A stretch of 64,000 nucleotides of DNA from Mastigamoeba balamuthi (GCA_902651635.1 CACRSC010000043.1:44085-108084), one strand, 5' to 3'. Positions 47,231 to 57,894 are shown, counted from the stretch's first letter. Numbers and translations: made by a program. Notes: generated by a model from the letters alone, not told the origin.

Positions 47231-49790
47231 ATGCAGCAGGACAGCGCCAGCGCGGCCGAGGCGCCTGCGGTGCCCATGCCAGACCGCATCCGCGCGCAGG
47301 TCGAGTACTACCTCAGCGACGTCAACCTCCCCTCGGACGCCTTCCTGCGCAAGCAGCTCTCCCCCGACGGCTGTTGCGCATCCTCTCCCTGCTCTCCCTT
47401 CTTCCACTCCCTCCCGCTCTCTGTGCCCCCTGCCACCCCCGCAGATATCCAGATACTCAGTTCGCGATTCCACAAATCTCCTGGAATATCCCAGACGTCG
47501 ACCTGAAGCTGATATGCAAGTTCAAGAAGATGAAGGAGATGGGCGCCACGTCGCCCGAGGTCGTCGCCGCGGCTGTCAGGGCCAGCGAGAAGCTGGAGGT
47601 GAGCGCGGACGGCGCCCGCGTGCGCAGGGCCGGCGGCGCGTCCGAGCTGCCCGACGTCTCCAGCAGGGTCGTGTTCGTGACACCGCTGCCCGGGGGCCAG
47701 ACGGCCGAGACCATCGCAGCCTCGCTGGGCCGCGCGGGCAAGATCGCCCGCTGCCACGTGCCGAACAACATCGGCAAGGGCGGGAAGAAGGTGCGAGTGA
47801 AATCAGTTGATTTCTTCTCTCTCCCAGTGAGCATTCCGAGAATATTCCCGGAGCAATTCTAGAATTTGGACTTAGCGGCACTGCGTGCAGAACTACTGCG
47901 TGGTCCAGTTCGAGGACGAGGAGGGGGCCAAGGTCGCCCTGGAGCAGATCCCCGCCGCGACCGGCCTGCACCTGCTCACCAAGTGCGCCGCGCGCCCTCG
48001 TTGCGGGGGGGGGGGGTCGTTCCCGCGCGCTGACCCTGGGGGAGAATCAATTGAACAGGGCGCAGTGGGACGAGCGCAAGGCCGCGTCGAAGGAGCGCAA
48101 GAAGGCGCTGGCGCTGGCTGCGGCGGCTGCGGCTGCGTCGCCCAGCGGCAAGGCGAGGGCCAGGCCCCAGGTGGCCGAGGGCACGGTGGCGCTCGTGGGC
48201 CCCGTGCCCGTGTCGGTGCGCAAGTCGGACGTGCGCGGCGCGCTGGAGCCCCACGCGGCGGTGGCGTACGTGGACCTCACGCGGCTGCGGCCCTCGCGGC
48301 ACCTGGCGCAGCAGCAGGACCTCGACAAGGAGCGCATCCTCGTGGACGCGCACGTGCGGTTCGCCACGCGCGAGGGCGCCGTCGCTGCGGTGGCCGCGGC
48401 TGCAGAGGGCGCCGTCAGCGTGCTGGGCAGGCGCGTGGGCGTGACGGTCGTCGTCGGCGACGAGCAGAAGGCCTACGAGGGGGTCGTCAGCGCCGAGGCC
48501 GACAAGGCGCCCGCGGCGAGGCGCGCGTCTGCGCTGCGCAGGAACGAGGCCAAGAGGCTCGCCAAGGAGCAGAGCAAGACAGCGGCCAAGGCGCAGGAGG
48601 CGCAGCAGCAGCAGCAGCAGCAGCAGGAAGCGCAACAGCAGCCACTGCAGCCGCAGAGGCAGGCCGTCGACGAGGACGACGACATGGGAGAGCCTGTGAC
48701 AGAGCCCCAGGTCGCCGCGGCAGAGGGACAGAAGGCCGAGACGGCGACGGCATCGAAGAAGAGGGAGCGCGAGGAGTCCGAGGAGGCCGCTGGGGACGCT
48801 GCTGCTCCTGCTGCTCCTGCTGCTGCCGCCGCCGCTGAGGCCAAGGAGCAGGAGCAGCCCAAGAAGAAGGCCAAGACGCAGCAAAAGACCAAGGCCAAGG
48901 GCGCCAAGGCAAAGGCAGCCGCTCCTTCTGCTGCTGCTGAAAGCAAGCCCAAGGCACAGGCACAGCCCAAGAAGAAGCAGCAGGCCAAGGGTAAGTCCCA
49001 GCAGAAGCCCAAGGAGCAGCAGCAGAAGAAGGACGAGGAGGCCAAGCCTGCGCCTCAGCCAGCCGCTGAGCAGCAAGAGGAGCAGAAGGACGGGGAGGCT
49101 AAGCCTGCGCAGGAGCCTGTGCAGGAGAAGCCCGAGCAGAAGCAGAAGGACGAGGAGGCGGAGCCTGCCAAGGAGGCCAAGGAGCCCCAGCAGCGTGGCA
49201 AGAGAGCGGCCAGGCAGCAGAACAAGCCCAAGGGGAAGCAGGGCAAGCAGCAGCCAGAGGGCGCGGACAAGGAGGAGGCGCACGAGGAGCAGCAGCAGCA
49301 CCAGGACGCGGCGGAGAGCAAGCCGCAGGAGGTGCAGCAGGAGGATGACGCCCCTGCCAAGAGGAAGGGGCGCCCTGGGCGCCCTGCCAGGCGCGCTGCG
49401 GCAGCTGCGGGCAGCAAGCAGCAGCAGCAGCAGCAGCAGGATGACACGCCCGCGGCGAAGAAGGGGTGTGCTGCACCAGCCACCGACAGCAAGCCCCAGG
49501 GCGATGAGCAGCAGGAGCAGGACGACGCGCCTGCCGCGCCTGCCAAGAAGAAGGGGCGCGCGGGGAAGCGCGCTGCAGCGTCTGCGGAAACCGAGGAGCA
49601 GCAGGAGGCTGACGCCCCAGCGAAGAGGGGGCGCGCTGCAGCTGCAGCACAGGCGCCGGCTGAGGAGGAGCAGCAGCCAAAGGGCGACGACGCCGCGCCG
49701 GCAAAGAAGAAGGGGCGTGCGGTGAAGCGGGCTGCAGCGCCTGCACAGGAGGGCGTGGAGCGAAAGGCGAAGAAGCCCCGTAAGAAGTAG
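47231..49790 (+). CDS. La-related protein (LARP7-like) with long Lys/Gln-rich tail
   Basis: A protein of about 767 residues from four exons (introns near 47373-47452, 47791-47890, 47983-48058). The N-terminus is a La motif (RIRAQVEYYLSDVNLPSDAFLRKQL...LKLICKFKKMKEMG), followed by an RRM (SRVVFVTPLPGGQTAETIAA...NYCVVQFEDEEGAKVALEQI) and a second, xRRM-like domain (VALVGPVPVSVRKSDVRGAL...DAHVRFATREGAVAAV). A tail of about 370 residues, rich in Lys, Gln, Ala, Glu and Pro, ends with repeats such as APAKKKGRAGKRAA. La plus RRM plus xRRM is typical of La and LARP7 proteins, which bind the 3' uridines of polymerase III transcripts, and in ciliates telomerase RNA (p65). The first junction is approximate. 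A GAGAGATATTTTCC block lies 35-45 bp before the ATG. Confidence 0.82.
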
Positions 49791-49852
49791 GGGGGAAATA
49801 CACTGTGGTCTCTGCGTTCCCAGGTGGGGCGGTGGCTGCTGTGCTGTCTGTG

Positions 49853-50544
49853 CTAGAGGATGGGGCTGAGCAGGCCGACCTGTGCTTGGCCGGGGCGCTT
49901 GTCTTGGGGTATGTGGCGCAGGTACGGGAAGATGTACTTGTTGGCGTACCGCAGCCCTGTCTCGGGGTCTGTGTACGGTGCCTGGGTGTGTGGAGGGTGA
50001 GCGTGCTTTTGTGCGGCGGGCGGCGCACTGGAAGCCCGGTTATCTGGCAGTACTTGGGCTGGGGCTTCTGGCACAGCGGCGCGGATATCGACACGACTGT
50101 GGCACGGGAGTGTTGGCGTTGGGGTGGCTTTGGTGTTGAGGAGAGGGCCAGTGGTCGTACATGTCGGGGCGGCCGGCGGGTAGGTGTGGTAGCTCTCTTC
50201 GGCGATGGTGGCGTCGAGCGTAGTCCTCACGCGCGGGGGCCCGGACTCCTTCTTGAACGGCAGAACCACCGCCCTCGGCGACTCTGCGAACACTATCTGG
50301 CTCACGTCGTCCTGCGGTGGTTCAGCCGCGCCTGTCAGAGGGCGGGATGGGGCTGGGGGGAAGTGGGAGGGAGTGGGAGGTCTGCAGTGTGTGCCTTGGA
50401 CTTCTTGGTGCTCGTGCGGCCCTTCTTGCGCGGCGGCTGGGACGCCACATCGGACGGGTTCGCAAGAAGCTGGCTGGACGGCGTGGCAAGCGCGCTGCCG
50501 ATTTCCGGCGTGCACTCGACCGAGGACGACGTTGCCGCAGACAT
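49853..50544 (-). CDS. INO80C: Ies6/INO80C-like chromatin remodeller subunit (YL1-C domain)
   Basis: A small protein in about four exons. The first gives MSAATSSSVECTPEIG...KKGRTSTKKSK. The second, joined by an apparent GC-AG intron starting GCACAC, gives DDVSQIVFAESPRAVVL. The third gives FVSISAPLCQKPQPKYCQITGLP. The fourth gives APYTDPETGLRYANKYIFPYLRHIP. The block SISAP...KYCxITGLPAPYTDPETGLRY is the YL1 C-terminal domain with the extra SIxAP lead-in seen in Ies6/INO80C. These are subunits of the INO80 complex that contact Arp5. It converges on the LARP7-like gene with only 62 bp between stop codons. A GATATTTG block (minus strand) lies about 55 bp upstream of the ATG. Confidence 0.78.
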
Positions 50545-50807
50545 GGGCTCGCTCTTCGTTCGGCGCAGAAAAAAACTCTGAGGGGCGACGATGAATCCCC
50601 GACAAATATCTCTTTGATAACGTTATCAGGGCACAACGTCGGTTGTCCCCACACAGACGAAGCACACGCAGGGCAATTAAGACAGTATAAGGCCTCTCTG
50701 GAACGTTGTGTTTGGCACAGAGGGTGGGGAGAGTGCAGCTGCACAGCCGGCAGTTGCCGCTCAGCGCGGCACCGCAGCAGCAGAGGCAGCAGAACAAATC
50801 ATCCGGC

Positions 50808-51274
50808 TCAGGGGATGATGGCGATGGCCTCGACCTCCACAGCGACGTCCTTGGGCAGCCTCGCGACCTGTGCACAGGGGGGAGAGGAGGGTCAGGTGTG
50901 GGGGAGGGACAGAGGAGGTGGAGAGGAGAGAAGAGGGGTATGGGTACCTGGACGCAGGAGCGGGCGGGGGCGTTCTGGGGGAAGAACGTCGCGTACTCCT
51001 TGTTGAACTCGGCAAAGTCGTTCATGTCGCGCAGGAAGCACGTCGTCTTGATGACGCTGGCGAAGCCCGTGCCCGCGGCCTCGAGGATGGCGCCGAGGTT
51101 GAGCATGACCTGGTGCGTCTGCTCCGTGACGGTGCCCGTGCAGAGCGCCCCCGTCGCGGGCACGATGGGGATCTGGCCCGACGTGTAGCACGTCCCGCGG
51201 CTCACGATCGCCTGCGAGTAGGGGCCGATGGCGCCGGGCGCCTTGGTCGTCGCGATAACGCTGCGCGCTGCCAT
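50808..51274 (-). CDS. RIDA: RidA/YjgF enamine-imine deaminase
   Basis: A 128-residue protein from two exons (50948-51274 and 50808-50867, intron 80 nt). Family motifs are clear: APGAIGPYSQAIV near the start, TSGQIP, then QTHQVMLNLGAILEAAG, SVIKTTCFLRDMNDFAEFN, and a C-terminal RSCVQVARLPKDVAVEVEAIAI. The catalytic Arg (of RSCVQVARLP) is present on the first side of the intron. RidA hydrolyses reactive enamine/imine intermediates such as 2-aminoacrylate made by PLP enzymes. Length matches the family. No targeting extension, so likely cytosolic. Confidence 0.93.
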
Positions 51275-51712
51275 TGCTCTCTGCTCTGCTGCTCAGGGGT
51301 TTTGCTCGAAATGCTGATGTCACGCGCGCTTCGCCGGTTCGCTCTGCCACTCCGGTGTTTGTCAGCAGGGATCTTCGTTGCCGCCTCGCCCCCCATCTGC
51401 CACGCTCCATGAGCTAACAGCATCGCGTGCCCACACAAGCACACCGCTATTCATCATCGGCTGGGGCCCTCCGTGTTGCTGGAATGGGCTTTCATGCGTT
51501 GGCTGGGCACTTCGTTGGCTGACGCGAACTTACGTCCGCAAACGCAGGAGACTGTCGCGTTCATATAAAGGCGTGCCCCCGTTACGCACGAAGACACGGC
51601 AGCACGACAGCAGCAGCAGCAGCAGCAGCAACGTCGTCTTACACGCGGTTTATCTTCGCACCCGCATTGGCCAACCCGGCAGGATGCGAAAGAGACTCGC
51701 AAGTCAGGCCAG
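51275..51712. promoter_or_regulatory. RidA upstream region
   Basis: About 440 bp between the RidA start and the DMC1 stop, both on the minus strand. It contains a (CAG)n run at 51608-51630. No coding sequence seen. It should hold the RidA promoter and the DMC1 3' end. Confidence 0.4.
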
Positions 51713-53024
51713 TCAGTCCTTGGCGTCGGTTATGCCCGTGGTGCCTATCTGGAACGTGGCCTCGGCCTCGGGCAGCGAGGGGCTGTCATACACCTTGGCC
51801 ACGCGCTGCTCGCCCTTGCCCTTGCGCAGGAACAGGCGCGTGGTGCTCGCGTGGGCCAGCACGTGGCCGCCGATGGGCTTCTTCGGGTCCTGCACAAACA
51901 CGGCGCCGCCGCTGGGGTCCGCGCACACCTGGTTCGTGATCACCACGGCCACGTTGAACTCCTCGGCGATCTTCATCAGCCGGCTCAGCATCCGCCCGAG
52001 CTTCTGCTGCCGCTCGGCCAGCTCGCCGCGCCCGCTGAATTCCACCCTGAAGAGTGACGTCACAGAATCCATGACCTGCCGCAGATCTCGCCCGGGTCGG
52101 TGATGTCACGGAAGATATTCTGGCTCTTCGCGCACGAGGAGGCGGTAGACGTCGTCGACCATGCGGGCAGCGACCTCGGTCAGGAGGTCCATCTGGTGCT
52201 CGTGGGTCAGCGCCCGGGCGTACAGGACGTTGTCGAGGATCTGGTCCCCGCTGGCCCCGAACCTCTCTGCGATCGGCCCGATCCTCTGCTGACGTGTCAG
52301 ATACTTCCGGCATCCCGGAATTGGATTTTGATCTGCGCCGTCGCCGTCACCTCCGGCCTGAAAGTCCCCTCGGTGTCGATGTACACCACCTTCCCGTTGC
52401 CCCCGCCCATGTTCCTGGGCAGCTGGGAGGTGACTGGGGACGTCGGGCCGTGTCAGTGGCCAGATTGTCTCGTTTCCCGGGAGCATCACCGCAGAGCGTG
52501 TGGCACAGCTGAGTCTTGCCCGTGCGGAACTCCCCGAACAGCTCGGTGATGGACATGGACTCCACCCCGCCCCCGAGGAGCTGGTCGAGCTGCGTGCTGC
52601 CGGTGGAGAGCCTGATCACGTCCTGCCTCTTCTTCAGGAACTCCGTCCCCGTCACGAAGCCTGCGTTGACGTCACCTCAATTCCGAGAATTCTACCCAGC
52701 CGGGGGGGTCTTGCGGGCGGCTTCGCACTGAGCGACCGTAGCTTCCCTGCTGCCTCGAAGAGCTTCTCGACCTTGGCCTCTGACATGCCCTTGACTGCCG
52801 CGATGTCCTTCCTCGTGTGCATCAGTATGCTCTCGACACTGGTGTGCCCGTGAGGGCGACGTGGCCAAGGGATTGCTGGACGTGTGTATGCCCGCAGCCT
52901 TGAGCTTGGCTATGTCCCCCGCGTTGATCCCGATCTCCTGCAGCTTCTCCACCACCGTGAAGCTCGAGGCCTCGACATCCTCGTCGGATTCGACCTCGGG
53001 CTTGGAGACCTCGGCGGACGCCAT
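51713..53024 (-). CDS. DMC1: DMC1 meiotic recombinase
   Basis: A 350-residue RecA/Rad51-family protein in six exons (introns 52839-52881, 52661-52695, 52434-52489, 52286-52350, 52076-52135), with exact phases. It has an N-terminal HhH region ([28 protein letters not shown]...[12 protein letters not shown]), Walker [11 protein letters not shown], Walker B region ([11 protein letters not shown]), and the L2-side [23 protein letters not shown]1-specific choices include [36 protein letters not shown] and [21 protein letters not shown], all unlike Rad51. It catalyses strand exchange between homologues in meiosis. One intron is only 35 nt. Presence implies a sexual cycle, though a Rad51 partner is not in this window. 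Confidence 0.93.
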
Positions 53025-53405
53025 TATTTCCGTTCTGGTCCTGAGATTTATTTCGCAACTACGTCATCTGCAGCGCCGAGATTTTGGCCGGTAGGACCGG
53101 GAAAAGCAGAGATGGTGCAGAGTTGTTCTTTGCAGGAAGTTCTCGCGAACGCAATGTCAGAGGCGGTGTACATTCCACCTCGAGGACACGCTTCTCGATT
53201 GTTGTTGTGCTCCCCCGAAGGCGCCTAACACGCAGCACCGAGGGAGAAATACCGTTTTGTCGCCCGTGGTGACTACATGTGTGGGACGTCCGCAGGGGGG
53301 TGCAGGTCTCAATCGGGGTGTGGGGGGCACAGCGTGCTTGTTGAGGGGTGGGGGAGCGTGCACGTCGTCCTCGCGGCGGACAGATCGGTCACGAGATTCC
53401 CGCGT
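53025..53405. promoter_or_regulatory. DMC1 upstream region
   Basis: 381 bp between the DMC1 start and the HMG-box stop. Close to the DMC1 ATG are GAGATTTATTTCG (53042-53054) and CCGAGATTTTGG (53074-53085), similar to the AT blocks before other genes. No gene seen. Confidence 0.4.
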
Positions 53406-54218
53406 TTACTCGTCGTCCTTGCTCTTCTCCTTCTCGTACCTCTCCTTGTCCTTCTGCGCTTGCTGCGTGTACGGCTGCGTTGCCATGGAGCCCCCCAGGG
53501 CGCGGGTGGGTTAGCAGGGCATTCATTATAAGAAGTCATCATTTTCATAAAAAGCGCAGTCAATTCGGTTTGAACTTTTGAATTTGAAAAAAAGCAAAAA
53601 GAAAAACACGCGCGAATAAGCTGCGCGGGTGCCGGACTTTCAAGGGGGGTGTGGGAGAGAGATACTGCCCAGATGTGGTGTGGCTGTGTCTGTGGCGGGC
53701 CCGGGGAAGGGGGGAGGGGAGGAGGCGAGGTGGATGTGGCAGGAGGGGGACGTGGGATCGCCCGCACCTTCTTCTGCTCCTCTGTGAGCTTGTGCCACTT
53801 CTCGCCGATGAGCTTGCCGAGCTCGCCAAAGGACATGCCGGGGTTCTTCTCCTTGAACTCGGCGCGCTTGGCCTGGCTGAAGTACATGAACGCCGACATC
53901 GGCCTCTTGGGCCCGTCCTTGCCCTTCTTCTTGGCGGGCGCCTTCTTCTTGGCCGGGGCCTTCCTCTTGGGCTTCTCCTCCTCCTCGGAGCTCTCCTCAG
54001 AGTCGATCTCTGCGCTCGCGTTGTCCCACCATTTTTAAAAAATAAATAAAACGGGCGTTGAAGGTAAGCGGTGGGCTCTCTCTCTCTGCTCTGCTCTCTC
54101 TCCCGTTTACGCTAAATAACCGTGTGTTTGCGGGCGATTTTGCGCAATCCGGGGGCGCCGGACGCGGCGTGGGCGTGTGGGAGCGAGGGTGCGCACTCTT
54201 GTCCTCGTCCGACGACAT
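53406..54218 (-). CDS. Single HMG-box protein (HMGB/Nhp6-like)
   Basis: A 110-residue protein from three exons: 54197-54218 (MSSDEDK), 53768-54009 and 53406-53474, split by unusually long introns of 187 and 293 nt. It begins with an acidic Ser/Glu patch, then a Lys/Ala-rich stretch (KRKAPAKKKAPAKKKGK), then one HMG box: GPKRPMSAFMYFSQAKRAEFKEKN...LGKLIGEKWHKLTEEQKK joined to PYTQQAQKDKERYEKEKSKDDE. The box runs to the C-terminus. It is a non-sequence-specific DNA-bending chromatin protein, as in Nhp6 or SSRP1-type boxes. It is divergent from IFT43 across a 200-bp promoter. Confidence 0.88.
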
Positions 54219-54418
54219 GGTGCAACTCGGGGGCCGAGCCTTTTAAGTGTGCTTACCGCGCTGCTTTTTTTTCTGTGTGGTGACAGAGGTGGGTGGGTGC
54301 ACACGCAACACGCAGGAAAAAACCCCCGCCACCCGAGATATTATTCAAATGTACCTAGAGATCTGCCGGCGTGCCATAAATAGCAACGCACGGCCCGCCA
54401 GACGCCACCCGTCCCCCC
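54219..54418. promoter_or_regulatory. Divergent promoter (HMG-box and IFT43)
   Basis: 200 bp shared by two divergent starts. CCGAGATATTATTC at 54332-54345 lies about 75 bp before the IFT43 ATG, and a CTTTTTTTTC tract lies nearer the HMG-box side. No gene. Confidence 0.45.
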
Positions 54419-55131
54419 ATGTCGCTCCTTGCCGCAGGCGACGCCAGCGAGTTCGAGGGCGCCGCCCGCGTCCGCCAGCACGAGACGTCCGGCTCGAAGC
54501 GGCGCGCGCGCGGCCGTGGCGACGACGACGACGACGCCTCGCGCTCCGCCCCCGAGCAGAAGCCCAAGTCGGGCTGGGGCAACGACGCTGGCCCGGCGGT
54601 CCCAGCGTCCGCGGGCTACGACAGCGGCAGGGCCGAGGCCTCGGACCGCGACAAGGTCGGCGAGACCGTGGACGAGGCCGACGCCGCCGAGCGCGGGCTG
54701 GAGGAGGACGAGGACCTCGTCCGCGAGGTCGCAGCCCCCCCGCGGTTCGCCCAGCGCCCCATCGCCACCATACGCGAGCTCGACAAGGGCCTCCAGTTCA
54801 CGCTGCCCCCAGCGCCGGTACGGAGGGGGGCGTCACGCGCAGAAACAGAGCCCCACCCCACCCCGCGGTGCAAATTCAATTCAATTGACTTGCGTGTCGC
54901 GGAATGCAAAAGGACGCGGGCATCGACCTGAGCCTGCTGACGTCGCAGCTGAGGCCGCCGGTGACGGTGGTCGAGGCGGACGTGACGTGGGACTTCGAGA
55001 GCCTGTTCCAGCGCGTGTCCACGGAGATCATCGCGGAGCAGGAGGAGGCCGAGCGCCTGCAGGAGCTCAAGGAGCAGGAGGAAAGCGAGCAGCGCGCGCA
55101 CCTGGGAAAGCAGGGCAACAGCCGCTTCTAA
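54419..55131 (+). CDS. IFT43: IFT43-like intraflagellar transport complex A subunit
   Basis: A 205-residue protein with one intron (54818-54912). The N-terminal half is low-complexity and charged. The conserved C-terminal half reads LEEDEDLVREVAAPP...IATIRELDKGL, then DAGIDLSLLTSQLRPP, and VEADVTWDFESLFQRVSTEI. The IDLxLLTxxLxP and W-D-x-x-x-LF spacing is the IFT43 signature. IFT43 is a peripheral subunit of IFT-A (with IFT121, IFT122, IFT139), used in retrograde ciliary transport. Size matches the human protein (about 208 aa). Its presence shows the organism builds a flagellum by IFT. Confidence 0.85.
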
Positions 55132-55379
55132 ACACGCTCTTTCTCGCTGTACCTGCGCCGTGGTCGATCATGGGGATTGCCGGATTGCCGTTCCCCCAGC
55201 CACTAGCGGGGGTTGCGGGGTTGTGACGGGTGGCCCGAGATCTGAACAGCGCTTGCACAGAAACACCAACGGAATATCTAGATATTCGCTGTCACTATAA
55301 ATTGACTCAGGATTACGTCGCGTACATACCGTAATCGCCGTTGGATACGGTGCTTCTGCGAGAAGCAAGGGATCGTTCG

Positions 55380-55834
55380 ATGGCAACCCTCGAGGAGCTG
55401 AGCGCCACGGCGCACGAGGTCCAGCGCGCGGAGGAGTCCCCGCAGCCACCTGACACCGACGATCTGGGCCGGGCGCTTGCCGACCTCCAGGCGACGCTCG
55501 AGAGAACGCGCACGCTGGCCATGATGAGGCGGGGAGTCAGTGCCACCCAGCAGCAGGCTCAGCCTTCTCCCGCGCTTTCTGCCGACGTCGAGACCCCTAC
55601 GACCGAGTCTCGTCGCAGGCCGAGGCGCAGCCAGGAGATACGCAGGAGGTATCGACTGCCAACCTCGCCACCGCCTCGTCCGCTGACCCCCCCGCCTCCC
55701 GCAGGCTGGCAGTTCTGAAACAACTGGTCAAGGAAAACTATCCCAACATGAAGGTCTCGGCACACCCCCTGCGGAAGCGGCACAGAAAGGGGGCCAAGGC
55801 AGACAGCGACAGCAGCAGTTCTGAGTCAAAATAA
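55380..55834 (+). CDS. Small basic protein of unknown function
   Basis: A 132-residue protein with one intron (55649-55704). Starts MATLEELSATAHEVQRAEES. It has a short helical segment (LGRALADLQATLERTRTLAMM), an Arg-rich patch (RRRPRRSQEIRRRLAVLKQL), then a Lys/Arg-rich stretch and a Ser/Asp tail (KADSDSSSSESK). No family recognised. The composition suggests a nuclear or nucleic-acid-binding protein. The stop codon overlaps an AATAAA hexamer (55830-55835). GGAATATCTAGATATTC lies about 95 bp before the ATG. Confidence 0.65.
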
Positions 55835-55909
55835 AAAGGACAACCTGCCATGATTTTTCAAACCTCGCGCCCAACTCGTTTTTCTGTGGCTCCGGGGGGT
55901 GGGGGCAGT

Positions 55910-57732
55910 TCACACGACCCTCTCTGCGGTCCCGCCGCCTCCCGCCTGCATGTGGACGATGTGCGTGGCGCGGTCCATGTTTGATGCCTCGCCCTCGACG
56001 ACGCGGATGCGCGGGGGGACTCTCTCGTTGATGATCATGAGAGTTCCCAGCGCGGGCGTGTTGTCGATGATCGTCCTGCCCTCCTCGTACTCGCGGATGA
56101 TCGCCCGCAGGTCGATGTTCTCCTTGACGAGGCTCTCCTGGTCGCGCTGCAGCGTCTCCGTGTCCAGCAGCGCGCGGTTGTAGAGCTTGAAGAAGTTCTC
56201 GAGGCACTGAGTCTCGTCCACCCTCTGAGCCAGCCCACAGAGATCCAGTGAGACGAAGGGCGCGAGGCAGTCCCCCCCGATGTGCTGCATGGCCCCCACG
56301 TACCCTGCCCTCCTTGTCGACGCCCTTGCACGAGTACAGCTCGTCCTCGCGGGGAGGAGGCGCGATGATCTGCTCCTGCTCGCTCTCGGCCTTGGCGACC
56401 TCTGCGGCGACCTCGGCAGCCACCTTGGCGCTGGCCTCTGAGGGCGGCAGGGGGACCGCCTGGTTGAGCGTCTGGAACGGCAACACGCGCTCCTGCTCGG
56501 TCTTGAGCTTGTCCGCCACCTCCGAGGCCCGCAGGACGCGCTCCGCGAGGCTCAGGCGCTCCTCGAGGCCCTTGGTGGCCGCGTTGGCCAGGCGCGTGAG
56601 CTCCAGCAGGCGCTCGCGCTGCATGTCGCGGACGCGGGCCATCCGCATCTTGAGCTGCGCGTAGTGGGCGGCCGCGATCTCCTTCTCCTCGCGCAGGCGC
56701 GTCTGGGCCTCCTCGTGCTCGCGGACGCTCGTCCCGAGCTTCACGCGCCACGCGGTCAGGGACTCCTGCAGCCTGACCAGCTTCCTCTCGGCTGCTGCGA
56801 TTTCCTTCTCCTTCCTGCGGACACGTCAGGAGGAAAAGCGGACGAGACCCGCGAGGGCGCACTGCTGGTCCTGGTCGTGGGCCTTCTTGAACTCCTCCAG
56901 AACGGGCCCGATTTCACGCTGGTACTCCTTGTTGGCGGCCTCGAAGGAGCCCTGCAGCGCGTCGATCTTCAGGTCGAGGCTCTCCCTGACAGCCCCAATA
57001 TCCTGGAATCAACCGCGTTAGATTCTGGTATCTTCTTGGCATTTGGGCTACTCACGTCGGTGGAGCGCTCCTTCTGCTCCTGCAGCGTCGAGGCGAAGTG
57101 CTGGCGCCCGGAAACCTCCTTCTGCTTGAAGTCCTCCTCCATGGCACGGATCACAGCTCGCAGCTCGGACTCACGCGACTTCTGCGACTCGACCACCTCC
57201 CTGCGCTCGCCGCCGTACTCTGCACGCAGGTGGTCCACTGCGTCGTGGAACGTCCTCTCGCGGCCCTTCTGTGCGACCTCGTGGATCTCCTCCAGCCGCT
57301 CGAGGTTGGCGATGTGCGTCCTCAGGGCCATCTGGTATCTAGATTCCAGGAATTAGTCAGCGACGCGGAATCTCCCGCAGATATCTGCGCGCACTGCTCC
57401 TCCATGTCGTCGAGGTCGCGCTCGAGCTGCGAGATGTACGCGTCCTTGCGGTCGATCTCGTGGTCGAACGTCTGCGAGAGCACATCGACGTCCGACCGCA
57501 GCTCGGCGAGCTTGGCCCTGCGCAGGACCTTGCGCCAGGCCTCGTCGAGCTGCGTCGAGTTGAGCTTGCTGAACGCCGCGTCCTCCTCGCGCCGCGCGTG
57601 CAGCGCCGCCCGCATCTGCTCCTCCTTGCGCTTGCGCGTCTCCTCCTCGCGCATGGCCTCGGCCTCGAGCCTCTGCGCGCGCTCCTCGTCGGTCTCGTTC
57701 GCCACCCTCCTCCTCCTCCGCTGGCCCGGCAT
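55910..57732 (-). CDS. DRC2: DRC2/CCDC65-like nexin-dynein regulatory complex subunit
   Basis: A 528-residue, almost wholly coiled-coil protein in five exons (introns 57339-57394, 57003-57055, 56815-56862, 56225-56303), with exact phases. The family block LDEAWRKVLRRAKLAELRSDVDVLSQTFDH...KDAYISQLERDLDD matches CCDC65. So do YQMALRTHIANLERL, VADKLKTEQERVLPF and LENFFKLYNRALLDTETLQRD followed by a TLMIINER segment. DRC2 pairs with DRC1 to form the backbone of the nexin-dynein regulatory complex on axonemal doublets, which controls flagellar beating. The ATG at 57732 (MPGQRRRRRV) is 162 bp from the divergent anoctamin start. A KEKE segment after the third intron confirms the GTGCGC donor choice. 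Strong evidence for a motile 9+2-type flagellum. Confidence 0.9.
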
Positions 57733-57894
57733 TGTCGCTCTCGGGTGCTGCTTTGTGGGGTGGCGAGTTCTATTTTTGGCGCCGATACCGGGGAGATTCT
57801 CGTGCCTGATAGCTCTCTGATTCGCGGATCTTTGGCTGTTGCGAGTTGGTTTTCCCTGTCGGACATCCCTGCCAAGCAGCACGACGGGCCGCCC
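57733..57894. promoter_or_regulatory. Bidirectional promoter, DRC2 and anoctamin
   Basis: Only 162 bp separates two divergent ATGs, so both promoters must fit or be shared. It contains CTGATAGCTCTCTGATTCGC in the middle. No other feature seen. Confidence 0.5.

Noticed and set aside
48051-49790. Starting the LARP7-like protein at the long exon alone
   Set aside because: Upstream exons supply the La motif and RRM with matching phases, so the long exon is not an independent gene.
49853-50544. YL1/VPS72 (SWR1 subunit) as the identity of the YL1-C gene
   Set aside because: The protein is short and has the SISAP lead-in and ITGLPAPYTDPETGLRY typical of Ies6/INO80C, and lacks the YL1 N-terminal acidic domain.
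50808-51274. One 473-codon gene covering RidA and the downstream Ies6 region
   Set aside because: The long frame runs through RidA's intron and the intergenic spacer. Both RidA and Ies6 are complete with their own starts and stops.
51713-53024. Calling the recombinase RAD51
   Set aside because: [27 protein letters not shown] and [15 protein letters not shown] match DMC1, not RAD51.
55910-57732. DRC1 as an alternative for the coiled-coil axonemal gene
   Set aside because: The EAWRKVLRRAKLAELRSDVDVLSQTF block and the LENFFKLYNRALL block fit CCDC65/DRC2 better.
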